Shown here: in pieces, positions 19,247 to 28,584 of the stretch
Numbering within the stretch: the stretch's first letter is position 1
Layout: every line of letters begins with the position of its first letter
DNA from: Lachnospiraceae bacterium
GTDB lineage: Bacteria > Bacillota > Clostridia > Lachnospirales > Lachnospiraceae
DNA: 64,000 nucleotides
Reading direction: 5' to 3'
Assembly (NCBI GenBank): GCA_021772075.1
Contig: JAETNQ010000008.1
Span: forward strand, 62,001-126,000
Translations under genes and position numbers: made by a program
Notes under the pieces: model-generated
Told to the model about the DNA's origin: nothing
Database searches by the model: none
Seen by the model: the letters and a program-made list of their open reading frames with translations, nothing else

Positions 19247-20383
19247 ATGCGAATTGGTTCCTCAAATATTGGGATGGAGAGTACAAGGAGATATCACTCC
19301 TTGGCTGCCAGGAGATCCAGCGTGACTATTTTGGCAGGAAATGCGGGTTTACGGATAAACCCTGAAGCAGAGGATGGAACCGAGAAAAAGAGCATAATGG
19401 GAGAGGATGCCTGGCAGGAGTTTTACGGCAAGGATCCGTATGCTGAGAAAAAAAAGGAACTGAAGGAGAAGCTGAATGAAATGAATTCCCGTTCGGGAAT
19501 TAAGAAACTTTCCCATGTACAGGGGGAGAGGGATGCTCTCAGCACGATCAGGGACAGATGTATGCAATATTTGTTCAGTATCTTTTTCGGGGAAACGAAG
19601 AAATGGGATTTTACGGAAATTGCGGAGAGCGTACGCAAGAGCAGCATGACGGTAAACCCGGAAATGCTCCAGACGATTACCTACCGCCAGGAAACATATA
19701 TGGAAGAAGAAGAGGATACGGCTTTTTCTGCAGAAGGCATGGTGCAGACAGCGGACGGCAGGACGATACAGTTTCATATGAACGTGCAGATGAGCAGGAG
19801 CTTCCAGGCTTATTATGGAGAGCGGATCCAGCAAGTGGAACGGCAGCTGGTGGATCCGCTTGTGATCAATCTGGAGGGAAATGTAGCTAAGCTGCAGGAT
19901 CAGACCTTTTTCTTCGACTTGGATGCTGACGGGGCGGAAGAGGAGATTTCCATGCTGGGAAGGGGAAGCGGCTATCTGGCGCTGGACAAGAACGGGGATG
20001 GAATCATCAATGATGGAAACGAGCTGTTTGGCACAAAGTCGGGGGATGGTTTTGCAGATTTGGCGGCTTATGATTCGGATGGAAACGGATGGATCGATGA
20101 AAACGACGAGATATGGAGCAGACTGTTGATCTGGACAAAGGATGAAAATGGAAAGGACAGATGCTACACGCTTTCGGAAAAGAATGTAGGGGCAATCTGC
20201 CTGGCGAACCAGGAAACGGATTTTACGCTGGCCTCCAAAGATAACGTGCCGAACGGCAGAATACGTAAAACGGGCATATTTTTATATGAGAACGGATATG
20301 CAGGAACGATACAGCATGTGGATATGGCTATGCATGAACAAGGAAAAGAGCAGGAAAGCGGGCGTTTTGACGCGGCGGGATAA
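19247..20383 (+). CDS. Protein of unknown function with paired EF-hand-like calcium loops
   Basis: A 378-residue product I cannot name. The N-terminal half is charged and helical, with no signal peptide or membrane segment. The C-terminal third has acidic loops of the calcium-binding DxDxDG type: DLDADG near residue 224, DKNGDGIINDGNE from D247, and DSDGNGWIDENDE from D276, with FGTKSGDGFADLAAY between. This arrangement is seen in many bacterial proteins of unknown role and in dockerin-like modules. GGAGGG is located 6 nt before ATG 19247. The preceding 121-nt gap after the amidase holds nothing recognisable. It is flanked by amidase and spoIID, so a wall or envelope connection is possible but unproven. 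Confidence 0.7.
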   Translation: MRIGSSNIGMESTRRYHSLAARRSSVTILAGNAGLRINPEAEDGTEKKSIMGEDAWQEFYGKDPYAEKKKELKEKLNEMNSRSGIKKLSHVQGERDALSTIRDRCMQYLFSIFFGETKKWDFTEIAESVRKSSMTVNPEMLQTITYRQETYMEEEEDTAFSAEGMVQTADGRTIQFHMNVQMSRSFQAYYGERIQQVERQLVDPLVINLEGNVAKLQDQTFFFDLDADGAEEEISMLGRGSGYLALDKNGDGIINDGNELFGTKSGDGFADLAAYDSDGNGWIDENDEIWSRLLIWTKDENGKDRCYTLSEKNVGAICLANQETDFTLASKDNVPNGRIRKTGIFLYENGYAGTIQHVDMAMHEQGKEQESGRFDAAG

Positions 20384-20438
20384 ATATTGCCATAGCATAA
20401 AAAGGATGCCGATACATACAATAGTGTAGAGGTGTCCT

Positions 20439-21491
20439 ATGAAAAAAATAGAAATCGTTAAAAATGCAATCGAAAACAGAAGGAACGGGCAAAAACCGGA
20501 TTACCGGGATGTGGCCGCCGTCCTTCTGTTTATTTTTTTGCTTCCTTATGTCGTATCTTTTTTCTTTGGCAATGCGGGAATTGAAAGAGAGGGAGGGGAA
20601 GCGGAAAATGCGGAGGGAGGGACGGCATGGCTGAAAAATGAAGACAAAGGGCCGGAATTATTTTGGGAGGATAGCGGAAAGGCAGAGTTTATCGTATGCA
20701 ATACAACGTCGGCAGGAACGGAAAAAATGCCTCTGGAAACTTATCTGGTCGGACGGCTGCCTTCCACGATCGATATGGATTATGAGATGGAGGCGCTGAA
20801 AGCCCAGGCGGTGGTGCTGCGGACGGAAATGATGCGTTTGTATTACGACAGCGATAAAGAAAAGAAGGAGGGAAAGGCATACATATATGTAGAAAGCAAT
20901 ATTATAAAAACGGATGGGGATGTCTACGAAAAATGCAAGGAGGCGGTAAGCAGCACGAGGGGGATGTATCTTGCTTATGAGGGATATCCGATCAATGCTC
21001 CTTATTTTGCGGTCAGCGCCGGGGCGACGCGCAATGGGAATGAGGTATTTGGAAATGAAAACTACAAATATTTGAAGTCTGTCGTATGTGAAAGGGATTT
21101 TACTTCCAAGGATTATATACATAGCATAAGGATAAGCAAGGGCGATTTTTTGGAAAAAATGCAGGAACTGCGCCCGGGGATTGTTTGGGAGGAAGGCGAG
21201 GCTCTGGAGGAAGTATTTTCACTAAGCAGGGACAGGGCGGGATATGTGCTGGAAATCCGTTCAGAGGAAGGAACAATTACAGGAGAGGTATTCCGCAAAG
21301 CGTTTTCCCTTCATTCCTCCTGTTTCGAATGGCAGGAGGACGGGGGGGCAATTATCATAAAATCGAAAGGGGTGGGGCATGGCCTGGGCTTTTGCCAGTA
21401 TGGGGCCAATGAAGCGGCGAAAAAGGGAAGTGACTATATTGACATATTAAACTATTTTTTCTCGGAAATTATCATAGAAAAAACTGAATAA
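20439..21491 (+). CDS. spoIID: Stage II sporulation protein D (SpoIID/LytB domain)
   Basis: Membrane-anchored lytic transglycosylase that drives engulfment during sporulation. 350 residues: one N-terminal membrane segment (about 27-45) and an extracellular SpoIID domain with PLETYLVGRLPSTIDMDYEMEALKAQAVV-type sequence (about 105-135; the catalytic Glu is expected in the EMEALKAQA helix), SAGATRNG, and the C-terminal GVGHGLGFCQYGANEAA signature. A GAGGTGTCCT stretch upstream of ATG 20439 gives a weak ribosome site. The next gene is spoIIQ-like, an order known from clostridia, which supports the assignment over a generic LytB-like protein. Confidence 0.9.
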   Translation: MKKIEIVKNAIENRRNGQKPDYRDVAAVLLFIFLLPYVVSFFFGNAGIEREGGEAENAEGGTAWLKNEDKGPELFWEDSGKAEFIVCNTTSAGTEKMPLETYLVGRLPSTIDMDYEMEALKAQAVVLRTEMMRLYYDSDKEKKEGKAYIYVESNIIKTDGDVYEKCKEAVSSTRGMYLAYEGYPINAPYFAVSAGATRNGNEVFGNENYKYLKSVVCERDFTSKDYIHSIRISKGDFLEKMQELRPGIVWEEGEALEEVFSLSRDRAGYVLEIRSEEGTITGEVFRKAFSLHSSCFEWQEDGGAIIIKSKGVGHGLGFCQYGANEAAKKGSDYIDILNYFFSEIIIEKTE

Positions 21492-21575
21492 AGAATCCGA
21501 AACAGGCAAAACTATCGATGAGGAATCAAAACCGAAAATAGGAATTTGATATAAATTCTGTTAGGAGGAATGAAA

Positions 21576-22556
21576 ATGAAAAGAGGAAACAGAAACGGCG
21601 CCAAAAAAGAAAAATGGATTATGGCGCTTTCATCGGTATTTGTGCTGGCCGCTTTGACGGCAACGGGATTATTTTTCAGGGGAAATCATGAAGAAAAAAA
21701 TGACGGATACGTGGTTGATTTCAGTGCTATTGAGAACGAGTCTGCGGAATTGGCGAAAAATGAAGAAGAGACGGTACAGGGCGTAATGGATGGCGCAGAG
21801 GGTTTGAGCGCGGCAGGGACGGAGGGAATCAATGAGAATGCCGTGACTGCGGATGACCTGGATTATGATCCGTATTTTCAGGAGACGAATTCTCCCAGCG
21901 TAGAGAATGAAGAAACGGAAGAAAATACAGAAAAACAAGCAGAGGGAGATAATAGAAAAGAAGAAGGGAAAAAGGCGGAAGGCAAGGACAGCCAAAAAGA
22001 TAAAGAAAAGAATGAAAAGGGCGAAGAAGGGATGATCGACGAAAGCATCGATTCCGCAACATTGGAAGAAGTAGCCCGTATGGAAGAAATGGAAGATACG
22101 ATGGCGATTGCTACCTCCACATCCATCCAGCCGGCTCTGACATTCAGCGATAAGGATACGCTGGCATGGCCCATTGTAGGAAATGTGCTGATCAATTACA
22201 GCATGGATAAGACGGTTTATTTCCCTACGCTGGAACAGTATAAATATAATCCGGCCATTATTATTTCCGCAGTGGAGGGAGAAGCGATCACGGCGGCGGC
22301 GAACGGAAAAGTAAAAAGAGTTTATTCCGATTCCGAACTGGGAAACGTAGTAGTCATGGAGCTGGGCAATGGGTATGAGATAACCTATGGGCAGCTGAAG
22401 GATATTACGGTATCGGAAGGCGGTTTTGTAAATCAAGGAGATATCATCGGAAGCGTAGCGGCTCCGACAAAATACTATGTGGTAGAGGGGTGTAACGTAT
22501 ACTTTAAACTGACAAAGGACGGGACTCCGGTCAATCCTATGACGAAGCTTCATTAA
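21576..22556 (+). CDS. spoIIQ: SpoIIQ-like membrane protein with degenerate M23 (LytM) domain
   Basis: Forespore membrane protein expected to pair with SpoIIIAH in the engulfment channel. 326 residues: short cytoplasmic basic start, one membrane segment (about 16-32), a long acidic Glu/Lys-rich linker (about 50-170), and a C-terminal LytM/M23 fold at about 215-326. Zinc-binding residues of active M23 enzymes are missing: the usual HxGxD region reads as NPAIIISAVEGEA, YxHL reads YGQLK, and HxHF reads NVYFKL. It is therefore probably a structural, non-enzymatic domain. AGGAGG lies 7 nt before ATG 21576; the ATG at 21570 would be too close. Gene order after spoIID supports the name. Confidence 0.83.
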   Translation: MKRGNRNGAKKEKWIMALSSVFVLAALTATGLFFRGNHEEKNDGYVVDFSAIENESAELAKNEEETVQGVMDGAEGLSAAGTEGINENAVTADDLDYDPYFQETNSPSVENEETEENTEKQAEGDNRKEEGKKAEGKDSQKDKEKNEKGEEGMIDESIDSATLEEVARMEEMEDTMAIATSTSIQPALTFSDKDTLAWPIVGNVLINYSMDKTVYFPTLEQYKYNPAIIISAVEGEAITAAANGKVKRVYSDSELGNVVVMELGNGYEITYGQLKDITVSEGGFVNQGDIIGSVAAPTKYYVVEGCNVYFKLTKDGTPVNPMTKLH

Positions 22557-22614
22557 ACTTGTTGTATGGGGTTGGAATAATAAGATTTATTTGTGAAAAA
22601 GGAATGGTTATCGG

Positions 22615-23826
22615 ATGCAAAGATATATCATCAACGGCCGGATCATGACTATGGCGGAAGAGAAAGCAGAAAAGAAAAAAGAGAAAATAAGGGCAGAGTA
22701 TGAAAACGGATTTCTCCGTATCGAAAACGGAAAGATCGCACGGATAGGAGATATGGAGGAATTGGAAACTCTCCCTCAAAAAGATGCCGGCATCGATGTC
22801 ATAGACGCGGGCGGAAGGCTGGTGATGCCGGGGATTATCGAGGCACACTGCCATATGGGGATTACGGAGGAGAAGAAGGGGATGGAAGGGGATGACTGTA
22901 ATGAGAATGTCCAGCCTATTACTCCTTACCTCCGGGCGATGGATGCCATTCATTCCATGGATGCAGCCTTTGACGACGCGGTCCGGGCGGGGATTACCTC
23001 GGCAATGGTCGGCCCGGGAAGTTCCAATGTGGTAGGCGGACAGTTCGCCTTTATCAAAACAAAAGGGAGGAGAATCGACGATCTGGTCGTTCTCGCGCCA
23101 GCCGCAATGAAAGTAGCCTTCGGAGAAAATCCGAAGGTGAATTTTTCCGGCCAGGGAAAAATGCCGGTTACGAGAATGGCGGTGGCGGGTATGCTGCGGG
23201 AAGAGCTTTTTCGGGCAAAGCAATATGCGGAAAAGAAGAGAAAGGCAAAAAAAGCAGGGGAAGAGTTTGAAGAAGACTTTTATTATGAATGCTGGATCCC
23301 GGTATTTGAAGGGAAAATACCTCTGAAAGCCCATGTCCACCGGGTGGATGATATTTTTACGGCAATCAGGATCGCAAAAGAATTCGGCCTGGATATGACG
23401 CTGGATCATTGCAGCGAGGGGCATCTGATTGCGGAAGAGCTGGCAAAAGAAGGTTATCCGGCGATCGTTGGGCCGGATCTGTCCAGCAGGAGCAAGATAG
23501 AGGTACAGAATGTGGCATTCAAGACGGCAGGGATCCTGAGCGCGGCGGGGTTAAAGGTTGCAATTACGACGGACCATCCCGTATCGCTGATACAGTCGCT
23601 GCCTTTATGCGCGGGATTGTGCGTAAAGTCCGGAATGCCTTTCGATACAGCCCTCCGGGCGATCACGATCCATGCGGCGCAGATATGCAGGGTAGATGAC
23701 AGAGTAGGAAGCCTGGAAATCGGAAAGGATGCGGATATTGCCATTTTTGACGGGAATCCCCTGGAAGTATCAACGAAGGTTTATTGTACACTGATCAATG
23801 GGGAAATAGCGTATCGGCAAGAATAG
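22615..23826 (+). CDS. Amidohydrolase (imidazolonepropionase-related)
   Basis: Metal-dependent hydrolase of the amidohydrolase superfamily, cytoplasmic, substrate unknown. 403 residues. Seen: a small N-terminal beta domain (IINGRIMTM, FLRIENGKIARIG), the metal-binding HxH in EAHCHMG (H78, H80), KAHVHRVDD, LDHCSEGH, and TTDHPVSLIQSLP with the metal-binding Asp, then GSLEIGKDADIAIFDGNPLE, the closing signature of the superfamily. A lysine/arginine-rich stretch near residues 24-35 is unusual within the N-terminal sandwich. The ribosome site is weak (AAAAAGG). It stands between spoIIQ and ddl with no clear operon partner. Confidence 0.85.
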   Translation: MQRYIINGRIMTMAEEKAEKKKEKIRAEYENGFLRIENGKIARIGDMEELETLPQKDAGIDVIDAGGRLVMPGIIEAHCHMGITEEKKGMEGDDCNENVQPITPYLRAMDAIHSMDAAFDDAVRAGITSAMVGPGSSNVVGGQFAFIKTKGRRIDDLVVLAPAAMKVAFGENPKVNFSGQGKMPVTRMAVAGMLREELFRAKQYAEKKRKAKKAGEEFEEDFYYECWIPVFEGKIPLKAHVHRVDDIFTAIRIAKEFGLDMTLDHCSEGHLIAEELAKEGYPAIVGPDLSSRSKIEVQNVAFKTAGILSAAGLKVAITTDHPVSLIQSLPLCAGLCVKSGMPFDTALRAITIHAAQICRVDDRVGSLEIGKDADIAIFDGNPLEVSTKVYCTLINGEIAYRQE

Positions 23827-23909
23827 GTATTTACCTGCGGGCATGGGGAGGAGTATAATAGTGTGAAAAGAAGTTCTAACTAGGTGGAAAAGAAGGGCAG
23901 GATGAGGAT

Positions 23910-24941
23910 ATGAAGGTTGTCGTTTTGACGGGCGGAATCAGTACAGAACGGGATGTGGCTTTGAGTTCGGGAAAAATGATCTATGAAGCGATGAAGAAGA
24001 ACGGGCATCAGGCGGTCTTGCTGGATGTGTATCTTGGATATACAGGGGAAGATGTGGAAGGGATTTTTGAAAAAGAGGAAGACTGGGCGAAAGAGATCGG
24101 GGAAATCGGCATAGACAACCCGGATATCGAGGCAGTGAAAGCGCTGAGAAAAGACGGGGACAAAAATTTTTTCGGACCTAATGTAATCCCTATCTGCCAG
24201 AAAGCAGATGCGGTATTTATGGCGCTCCATGGGGAGAACGGTGAAAACGGGAAGATCCAGGCATGTTTCGACCTGATGGGGATTACTTATACGGGAACGG
24301 ATTATGTCAGTTCGGCGCTCTGCATGGATAAGGGGCTGGCAAAAGAATTGTTTGATTATCATGGGATACCGACGCCGAAGGGAATCTGCCTGAAAAAGGG
24401 AGAAATATACGGAGGGGTAATTCCTTTTCCCTGTGTAGTGAAGTCCTGCAGCGGCGGTTCCAGCGTGGGGGTGTGCATCGCGAGGGATGAAAAGGAATAT
24501 GAAGCGGCTTTGGAAGAGGGGTTCCGTTACGACGACAAAGTGGTGGTGGAACAGTACATAAAAGGAAGGGAATTTTCCGTAGGCGTGATGGACGGCAAGG
24601 CGCTGCCGGTGATCGAAATCGCGCCTGTCAGCGGTTTTTATGATTATAAGAATAAGTATCAGGCGGGAAATACGGTGGAGACTTGTCCGGCCGCCCTGTC
24701 CGGCCAAAAAACGAGGGAATTGCAGCATCTGGCGGAAAGAGTTTTCCAGGTGCTGAGGCTGAAGAACTATGCGCGGATGGACTTTATGATGAGCGAGGAA
24801 GAAGAGATCTTCTGTCTGGAGGCAAATACTTTGCCCGGAATGACGCCCATTTCTTTGCTTCCGCAGGAGGCGAAAGCGGCGGGAATGGACTTTGGGGAAC
24901 TTTGTGAAAAAATCATGGAATCGGCTTTGGGGAACAGATAA
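23910..24941 (+). CDS. ddl: D-alanine--D-alanine ligase
   Basis: ATP-grasp ligase making D-Ala-D-Ala for peptidoglycan precursors; cytoplasmic. 343 residues, the usual length. Seen: the N-terminal VVVLTGGISTERDVALSSG segment, ALHGENGENGKIQ, the ATP-grasp glycine loop KSCSGGSSVGV, EQYIKGREFSVGV and the C-terminal metal-site stretch EANTLPGMTPISLLPQEA. AGGATGAGG lies just ahead of ATG 23910. murF follows after 37 nt, a common pairing because MurF uses the dipeptide product. Confidence 0.95.
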   Translation: MKVVVLTGGISTERDVALSSGKMIYEAMKKNGHQAVLLDVYLGYTGEDVEGIFEKEEDWAKEIGEIGIDNPDIEAVKALRKDGDKNFFGPNVIPICQKADAVFMALHGENGENGKIQACFDLMGITYTGTDYVSSALCMDKGLAKELFDYHGIPTPKGICLKKGEIYGGVIPFPCVVKSCSGGSSVGVCIARDEKEYEAALEEGFRYDDKVVVEQYIKGREFSVGVMDGKALPVIEIAPVSGFYDYKNKYQAGNTVETCPAALSGQKTRELQHLAERVFQVLRLKNYARMDFMMSEEEEIFCLEANTLPGMTPISLLPQEAKAAGMDFGELCEKIMESALGNR

Positions 24942-24978
24942 AGAAAAAGGATGCGGCGTGGAAATGGGGAGAAACAGG

Positions 24979-26376
24979 ATGAGGTTTTTGACATTAAGGA
25001 ATATAGCAAAGATCTGTAAAGGGACGCTTTATAATTATTATCCGGAGGAGGACAGGGAAGTGGCCGGCGTGACGCTGGATTCCAGACAGGCCGGAGAAAA
25101 TGATTTATTTATTGCCACGAAAGGGGAACGGGTAAACGGACACGATTTTATTTCCCAGGTTTTTGAAAAGGGCGCGGCGGGCGTAATCTGCGAACGGGAG
25201 CCGAAAGATGAGGCCGGCGTTTATATTTTAGTAAAAAATTCATTCCAGGCGCTGAAAGACCTGGCTCGCTTTTACCGGCAGAGTATAGGCGTTACGGTAG
25301 TAGGCGTTACGGGGAGCGTGGGAAAAACAACGACGAAAGAGTTTATTGCTTCCGTGCTGGCAACAAAATATAAAGTATTAAAAACAGAGGGGAATTTTAA
25401 CAATGAAATAGGGCTTCCCCTGACGATATTGAAGATTCGGGAGGAGCATGAAGTCGCGGTGTTGGAAATGGGCATCAGCGCTTTTGGGGAGATGCACAGA
25501 TTAAGCGAGATTGCGAAGCCGGATATCTGCGTACTGACCAATATCGGCCAGTGCCATTTGGAGAATCTGAAGTCGAGGGAAGGCATATTAAAGGCGAAGT
25601 CAGAGATTTTTGATTTTATGAACGAAGACGGCGCCGTCTGCATAAACGGCGACGACGATATGCTCAGGACGGTAGAAGAAGTAAAAGGCAGGAAGCCGCT
25701 GACTTTCGGAACCGGCCAGGACAATATGGTCTATGCGGAAGGAATCGAAAACAGGGGGCTGGAGGGGAGCCTGGCTAAGATACATATGGGAAAAGAGGTT
25801 TTGGATGTGCGGATTCCGCTGCCGGGAGAGCATATGATTTATAATGCGCTGGCGGCGGCCTGTGTGGGAAGCCTGATGGAGCTGACGGGGGAAGAGATCC
25901 GTCGGGGCATCGGGGCGGTGCGGCCTGTGGGCGGAAGGAGCAATAGAATACAGATAGGCAATAAAACAATTATTGACGATTGTTATAATGCAAATCCGGT
26001 ATCCGTGCGCGCTGCCTTGGATCTGTTGTCCAGCGTTGCGACGAGGAAAGTCGCGGTACTCGGAGATATGTTTGAACTGGGAGAAAAGGAAAGGGAAATG
26101 CACCGGGAGACAGGTGCCTATGCGGTGGAGCGGGGTATTGACGTGCTTGTCTGCATTGGGAATCTGGCCAAGGATATGTATGAAGGGGCGCTTGGGTATG
26201 TGGAAAAAGAAGGCGTTGTCAGGCCGGAAATTTATTATTTTCCAAATAAAGAAGTATTTTTGGAAGAACGGGAAAGCGTGATCAAAGAGGGGGACACGAT
26301 TCTTGTAAAGGCGTCCCATGGCATGGCTTTTGAAGAAATTATAAAGGTACTGAAGGAATCAAATTCCCTGCGCTAA
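24979..26376 (+). CDS. murF: UDP-N-acetylmuramoyl-tripeptide--D-alanyl-D-alanine ligase
   Basis: Mur ligase adding D-Ala-D-Ala to the UDP-MurNAc-tripeptide in the cytoplasm. 465 residues: N-terminal substrate domain (GVTLDSRQAGENDLFIATKG), the ATP-binding P-loop GVTGSVGKTTTKEF near residue 110, FNNEIGLPLTIL, EMGISAFGEMHRL, TNIGQCHLENL and a C-terminal domain with VLGDMFELG. ATG 24979 is chosen because it opens the conserved start MRFLTLRNIA and has a purine stretch GGGGAGAAACAGG ahead; the frame extends upstream into ddl. It is probably co-transcribed with ddl. Confidence 0.95.
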   Translation: MRFLTLRNIAKICKGTLYNYYPEEDREVAGVTLDSRQAGENDLFIATKGERVNGHDFISQVFEKGAAGVICEREPKDEAGVYILVKNSFQALKDLARFYRQSIGVTVVGVTGSVGKTTTKEFIASVLATKYKVLKTEGNFNNEIGLPLTILKIREEHEVAVLEMGISAFGEMHRLSEIAKPDICVLTNIGQCHLENLKSREGILKAKSEIFDFMNEDGAVCINGDDDMLRTVEEVKGRKPLTFGTGQDNMVYAEGIENRGLEGSLAKIHMGKEVLDVRIPLPGEHMIYNALAAACVGSLMELTGEEIRRGIGAVRPVGGRSNRIQIGNKTIIDDCYNANPVSVRAALDLLSSVATRKVAVLGDMFELGEKEREMHRETGAYAVERGIDVLVCIGNLAKDMYEGALGYVEKEGVVRPEIYYFPNKEVFLEERESVIKEGDTILVKASHGMAFEEIIKVLKESNSLR

Positions 26377-26416
26377 ACGGATAGATTGCGGCGTGTGCTT
26401 AGCGGCAGGAGCAAGG

Positions 26417-28024
26417 ATGGAAAATACGATGAAAAAGAAGGCATCCATGGATTATACGGCTGTTTCGGAACGGATCAAATCTTGGACAGTGAATATTTAT
26501 TTAGCGATCATGCTTTGCGTGTATCCTCTTTTTCTTGTGCATGGATATATGGATCTGGTATATAAAAAATGGGCGCTGTTTTTATATTCTACGGCAGCTA
26601 CTTTATTGGTGAGCCTGATCTGGTATCTGCCGGAACGGAAAAAAGAGGGAAAAAAGAAGAAAAAAGTAAAATGGCTGTTGACGGACTGGTTCGTGCTGGG
26701 TTATCTTGTCTGCGCAGCGGTTTCTTATGCGACTGCGGCGGACCGGGCATCGGCTTTCTGGGGGGTGGATACATGGTATACCGGATTTGTAGCGCAGCTG
26801 TTATTTGTGGGAATCTATTTTATGGTTTCTTTCGGTTACAAAGGAATGCCTTATTTGGACATAGCGGGCGCGGCGGCCGGCATCGCGGTGGCTCTGATTA
26901 TTATTTTACAGCGTTTCGGTGTGGATGTGCTGCACCTTTACAAAGGATTCGGGGATGATGTGCGGCTGAATTTTGTCACTACGCTGGGACAGGTGACATG
27001 GACATCCAGCTATATCAGCATATTGCTGATAATGGGCATAGGGATTTATTTTTGTTCGCAACCGGGGAGGAAAAGGATATGGCAGGGAATCGGCATCGGC
27101 ATCGGTTTTGCGGCGGAAATGGTGCTGAACTGCGACAGCGGCGTGATCGCCCTGGGGGCAGCCTTTATGGTTCTGTTATGGCTGGCGGCGGGACATCGGG
27201 ATAGAGTGATGCGGCTTATGGAGCTGCTGCTGATTGCTTTGGTTTCCGCGGCTGCGACAGGGATTGGGGAAAGGCTGGCCGGAGGGCGGATGATACCCAT
27301 TGATGCCGTTTATTTGAAAGTGGCGCAGAGTATGCTGCTGTATCCCCTGCTGGCAGTTTTGGCGGCTTTTTATCTGCTGGTCAGGAAGGAGAAGATACAC
27401 ATTGCCGGAAAGCGGAGAAATGTCTTGATTTTCAGGGGAATTTATCTTGCGCTGGCCGTAGCGGCGGCAACCGGCGTCGTTGTTTTGTTTATCCTGCATG
27501 GAAAAGGGTATTTTGCCGGCTCCCCTACGGAAAACTATTTCCGGTTTACGATATGGTGGGGAAACAGCAGAGGATTTATCTGGCGTACGGGGGCGGCGGT
27601 ATTCGGTGATTTTTCTATATGGAGGAAATTGTTCGGCTGCGGCCCGGATGGGTTTACCCCTTATGCCTATGGGCTGATGGGGGATGCAATCAACGAGTTC
27701 TGGCATAACCAGCTCGTGCCGAATGTACATAACGAGTGGTTTAATGCGGTGATCAATTATGGCCTGACAGGGGGACTGGCTTATCTGGGCATTTTTATTT
27801 CTTCAGCTTATGCATGTATGAGGAAGGCGCTGTCCGCAGAGGACGGAGAGGCGGCGGTAATGTTCGGAGCCGGGCTGGCGGCGGTGGGATACATCGCCCA
27901 TAATGTGCTTTGCTACCAGCAGATTATTGGAACGCCTTTTATTTTTGTGTGGATGGGGATTGGAGCGGCGAAGATAAGACAGGGAGAAAAAAATGGAAGC
28001 CAGGAGCGGGGGAGAAGGGCGTGA
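26417..28024 (+). CDS. O-antigen ligase/polymerase-like membrane protein (Wzy_C type)
   Basis: Polytopic membrane protein of about 535 residues with roughly a dozen hydrophobic segments, a basic cytoplasmic loop (KKEGKKKKKVK near residue 75), and a large extracellular loop towards the C-terminus. That loop carries the family's HNEWFNAVINYGLTGG motif preceded by FGCGPDGF. The family ligates or polymerises lipid-linked glycans at the outer membrane face. No glycosyltransferases are adjacent, so the acceptor is unknown. The start is uncertain: ATG 26417 after AGGAGCAAGG is preferred, with 26393 and 26429 as alternatives. Its TGA overlaps the ATG of the next gene (TGATG), implying translational coupling. 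Confidence 0.78.
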   Translation: MENTMKKKASMDYTAVSERIKSWTVNIYLAIMLCVYPLFLVHGYMDLVYKKWALFLYSTAATLLVSLIWYLPERKKEGKKKKKVKWLLTDWFVLGYLVCAAVSYATAADRASAFWGVDTWYTGFVAQLLFVGIYFMVSFGYKGMPYLDIAGAAAGIAVALIIILQRFGVDVLHLYKGFGDDVRLNFVTTLGQVTWTSSYISILLIMGIGIYFCSQPGRKRIWQGIGIGIGFAAEMVLNCDSGVIALGAAFMVLLWLAAGHRDRVMRLMELLLIALVSAAATGIGERLAGGRMIPIDAVYLKVAQSMLLYPLLAVLAAFYLLVRKEKIHIAGKRRNVLIFRGIYLALAVAAATGVVVLFILHGKGYFAGSPTENYFRFTIWWGNSRGFIWRTGAAVFGDFSIWRKLFGCGPDGFTPYAYGLMGDAINEFWHNQLVPNVHNEWFNAVINYGLTGGLAYLGIFISSAYACMRKALSAEDGEAAVMFGAGLAAVGYIAHNVLCYQQIIGTPFIFVWMGIGAAKIRQGEKNGSQERGRRA

Positions 28025-28518
28025 TGGAACGGAAAGCGAAAATCGGAATCGATGTGCTGCTGATTCTTGGGATTGTTTTTACAGGGTTTGGTTTGTTCTT
28101 TATATTGGGAGCGGTATTTCCTTTTGCGCTAAATATTGAAGAAACTGTTATTTTTAAGTTAACCTTCGGAGGCGTGGGACTTATATTTTTTGCTCTAGGA
28201 CTGGTATTTCTGGCAATAAAAGTAAGGCAGAAGCAGCGTAACAACAGATTGCTTCAATCAGGGAATTATATTATGGCGGAGATCGCGGAGACGAAGATCA
28301 ATTATAATGTGATGATTAACGGGCGGTTTCCTTATGTGGTGGAGTGCCAGTATCGGGATATGGCAGGGAATATCCATATTTTTCGGAGCAGATATTTGTA
28401 TTTTAATCCGGAGGCTCTGTTTCAGGACAGGATGGTGAAGGTTTATGTGGAAGGGGATAATTATAAGCATTATTATGTGGACATCGACGGGGTGCTGCCG
28501 CGGGTAATCCGGCATTAA
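28024..28518 (+). CDS. Small membrane protein with DUF3592-like exterior domain
   Basis: 164 residues with two membrane segments (about residues 8-32 and 42-66), then a soluble beta-rich domain. In that domain PYVVECQYRDMAGNIHIFRS and VKVYVEGDNYKHYYVD resemble DUF3592-type proteins. The biochemical function is unknown. It starts at ATG 28024 inside the TGATG overlap with the ligase-like gene, so the two are coupled. A terminator-like hairpin follows at 28548-28584. The DUF3592 label rests on appearance only. Confidence 0.65.
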   Translation: MERKAKIGIDVLLILGIVFTGFGLFFILGAVFPFALNIEETVIFKLTFGGVGLIFFALGLVFLAIKVRQKQRNNRLLQSGNYIMAEIAETKINYNVMINGRFPYVVECQYRDMAGNIHIFRSRYLYFNPEALFQDRMVKVYVEGDNYKHYYVDIDGVLPRVIRH

Positions 28519-28547
28519 ATATTCTATAGCGAAAGCAGAAAGAAAAA

Positions 28548-28584
28548 GCAGGATAGGGGATAATCCCTACCCTGCCGATTTTTT
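28548..28584 (+). terminator. Terminator between convergent genes
   Basis: GCAGG and TAGGG pair with CCCTA and CCTGC around one mismatch, followed by six T at 28579-28584. It overlaps the last codons of plsC on the other strand and ends the rightward transcript. Confidence 0.6.

Noticed and set aside
19144-19365. 73-codon frame ahead of the EF-hand-like gene
   Set aside because: Overlaps the better-supported start at 19247 in another frame and has no ribosome site.
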